A stretch of 5,590 nt of DNA from assembly GCA_025355915.1 (NCBI GenBank), contig JANXYT010000228.1:1-5590 (forward strand), in the 5' to 3' direction. The translations under genes were made by a program, and so were the position numbers. This DNA comes from Holophagaceae bacterium. Lineage in GTDB: Bacteria; Acidobacteriota; Holophagae; Holophagales; Holophagaceae. This document shows positions 5,445 to 5,590 of the stretch, in pieces (position 1 is the first letter of the stretch; each line of letters begins with the position of its first letter). The notes below the pieces were generated by a model that did no database searches, had not been told where the DNA came from, and saw only the letters and a list, made by a program, of their open reading frames with translations.

Positions 5445-5590
5445 GGGGTATCCCAGGCGGGAAGTCGATGCAGGGCCAACCGGAGTTGGCTTTCAATGTC
5501 CTGGAAGCTGATGGTATCCAGAGGTGGAGCCGTCCGGCTCGGGCGCACCCAGACCACCCAGGGGAGGTTCATCAGAGGCTCGACACCGGC
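5441..5590 (-). CDS. rnpA: Ribonuclease P protein component, C-terminal part
   Basis: Only the last 49 codons are inside the window; the frame is open to the right edge and ends in TGA. The readable part includes NLPWVVWVRPSRTAPPL, then SFQDIESQLRLALHRL. This resembles the end of RnpA: a beta strand of the pattern LPxxDxVVxxRP, then a linker and a final amphipathic helix of the pattern SFxxLExxLxxLLxRL. RnpA assists the catalytic RNA in removing 5' leaders from pre-tRNAs. The RNR signature of the family would lie further upstream and cannot be seen, so the call rests on C-terminal pattern plus position directly before yidC in the common rpmH-rnpA-(yidD)-yidC order. The stop overlaps the yidC start as ATGA, and no yidD lies between them. 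The alternative, an unrelated small protein, is possible but less likely. Confidence 0.78.
   Translation of the reverse strand, partial: AGVEPLMNLPWVVWVRPSRTAPPLDTISFQDIESQLRLALHRLPAWDTP

Overview
This window is a tightly packed, single-direction housekeeping gene block. All seven genes I can support lie on the minus strand, so transcription runs from the high coordinates to the low ones. The order is rnpA (3' end only) > yidC > jag/khpB > mnmE > gatB > a 95-residue zinc-ribbon/tail-anchor protein > a PLP-dependent sulfur amino acid enzyme (5' end only). The largest gap between genes is 39 bp, so no gene-free stretch needs separate description. I see no convincing internal promoter, terminator, tRNA, rRNA, mobile element or CRISPR array.

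Organism: base composition is clearly GC-rich (about two thirds by eye), with GC-biased third codon positions. YidC has an N-terminal anchor followed by a large periplasmic domain, which indicates a diderm (Gram-negative type) bacterium. An indirect Gln-tRNA and/or Asn-tRNA pathway is implied by gatB. I lean weakly towards Acidobacteriota (Holophaga/Geothrix-like), but that is an impression from protein style and not something the sequence proves.

Region by region: at 5441-5590 RnpA (protein subunit of RNase P) ends and overlaps yidC by 4 nt. YidC (membrane insertase), Jag/KhpB (KH-R3H RNA-binding protein) and MnmE (tRNA wobble-uridine modification GTPase) follow with 9-nt gaps. This is the classic rnpA-yidC-jag-mnmE cluster that usually sits near oriC. 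The usual partner mnmG does not follow; gatB does. The last two genes leave the core cluster: a small membrane-anchored Cys-rich protein of unknown role, and a Cys/Met-metabolism PLP enzyme that runs off the window edge.

The most interesting signal is not a gene. A 14-bp perfect palindrome, GTTCCACGTGGAAC (2825-2838), lies inside the mnmE coding sequence and matches the chromosomal parS (ParB/Spo0J) consensus, which fits an origin-proximal location. Second, MnmE is divergent: its G4 guanine-specificity motif reads TFGD instead of NKxD, and its N-terminal glycine-rich loop is replaced, although the P-loop, DTAG and C-terminal CLGK motifs are intact. I did not find evidence for a wholly new multi-gene system; the region is mainly conserved core biology with some local oddities.
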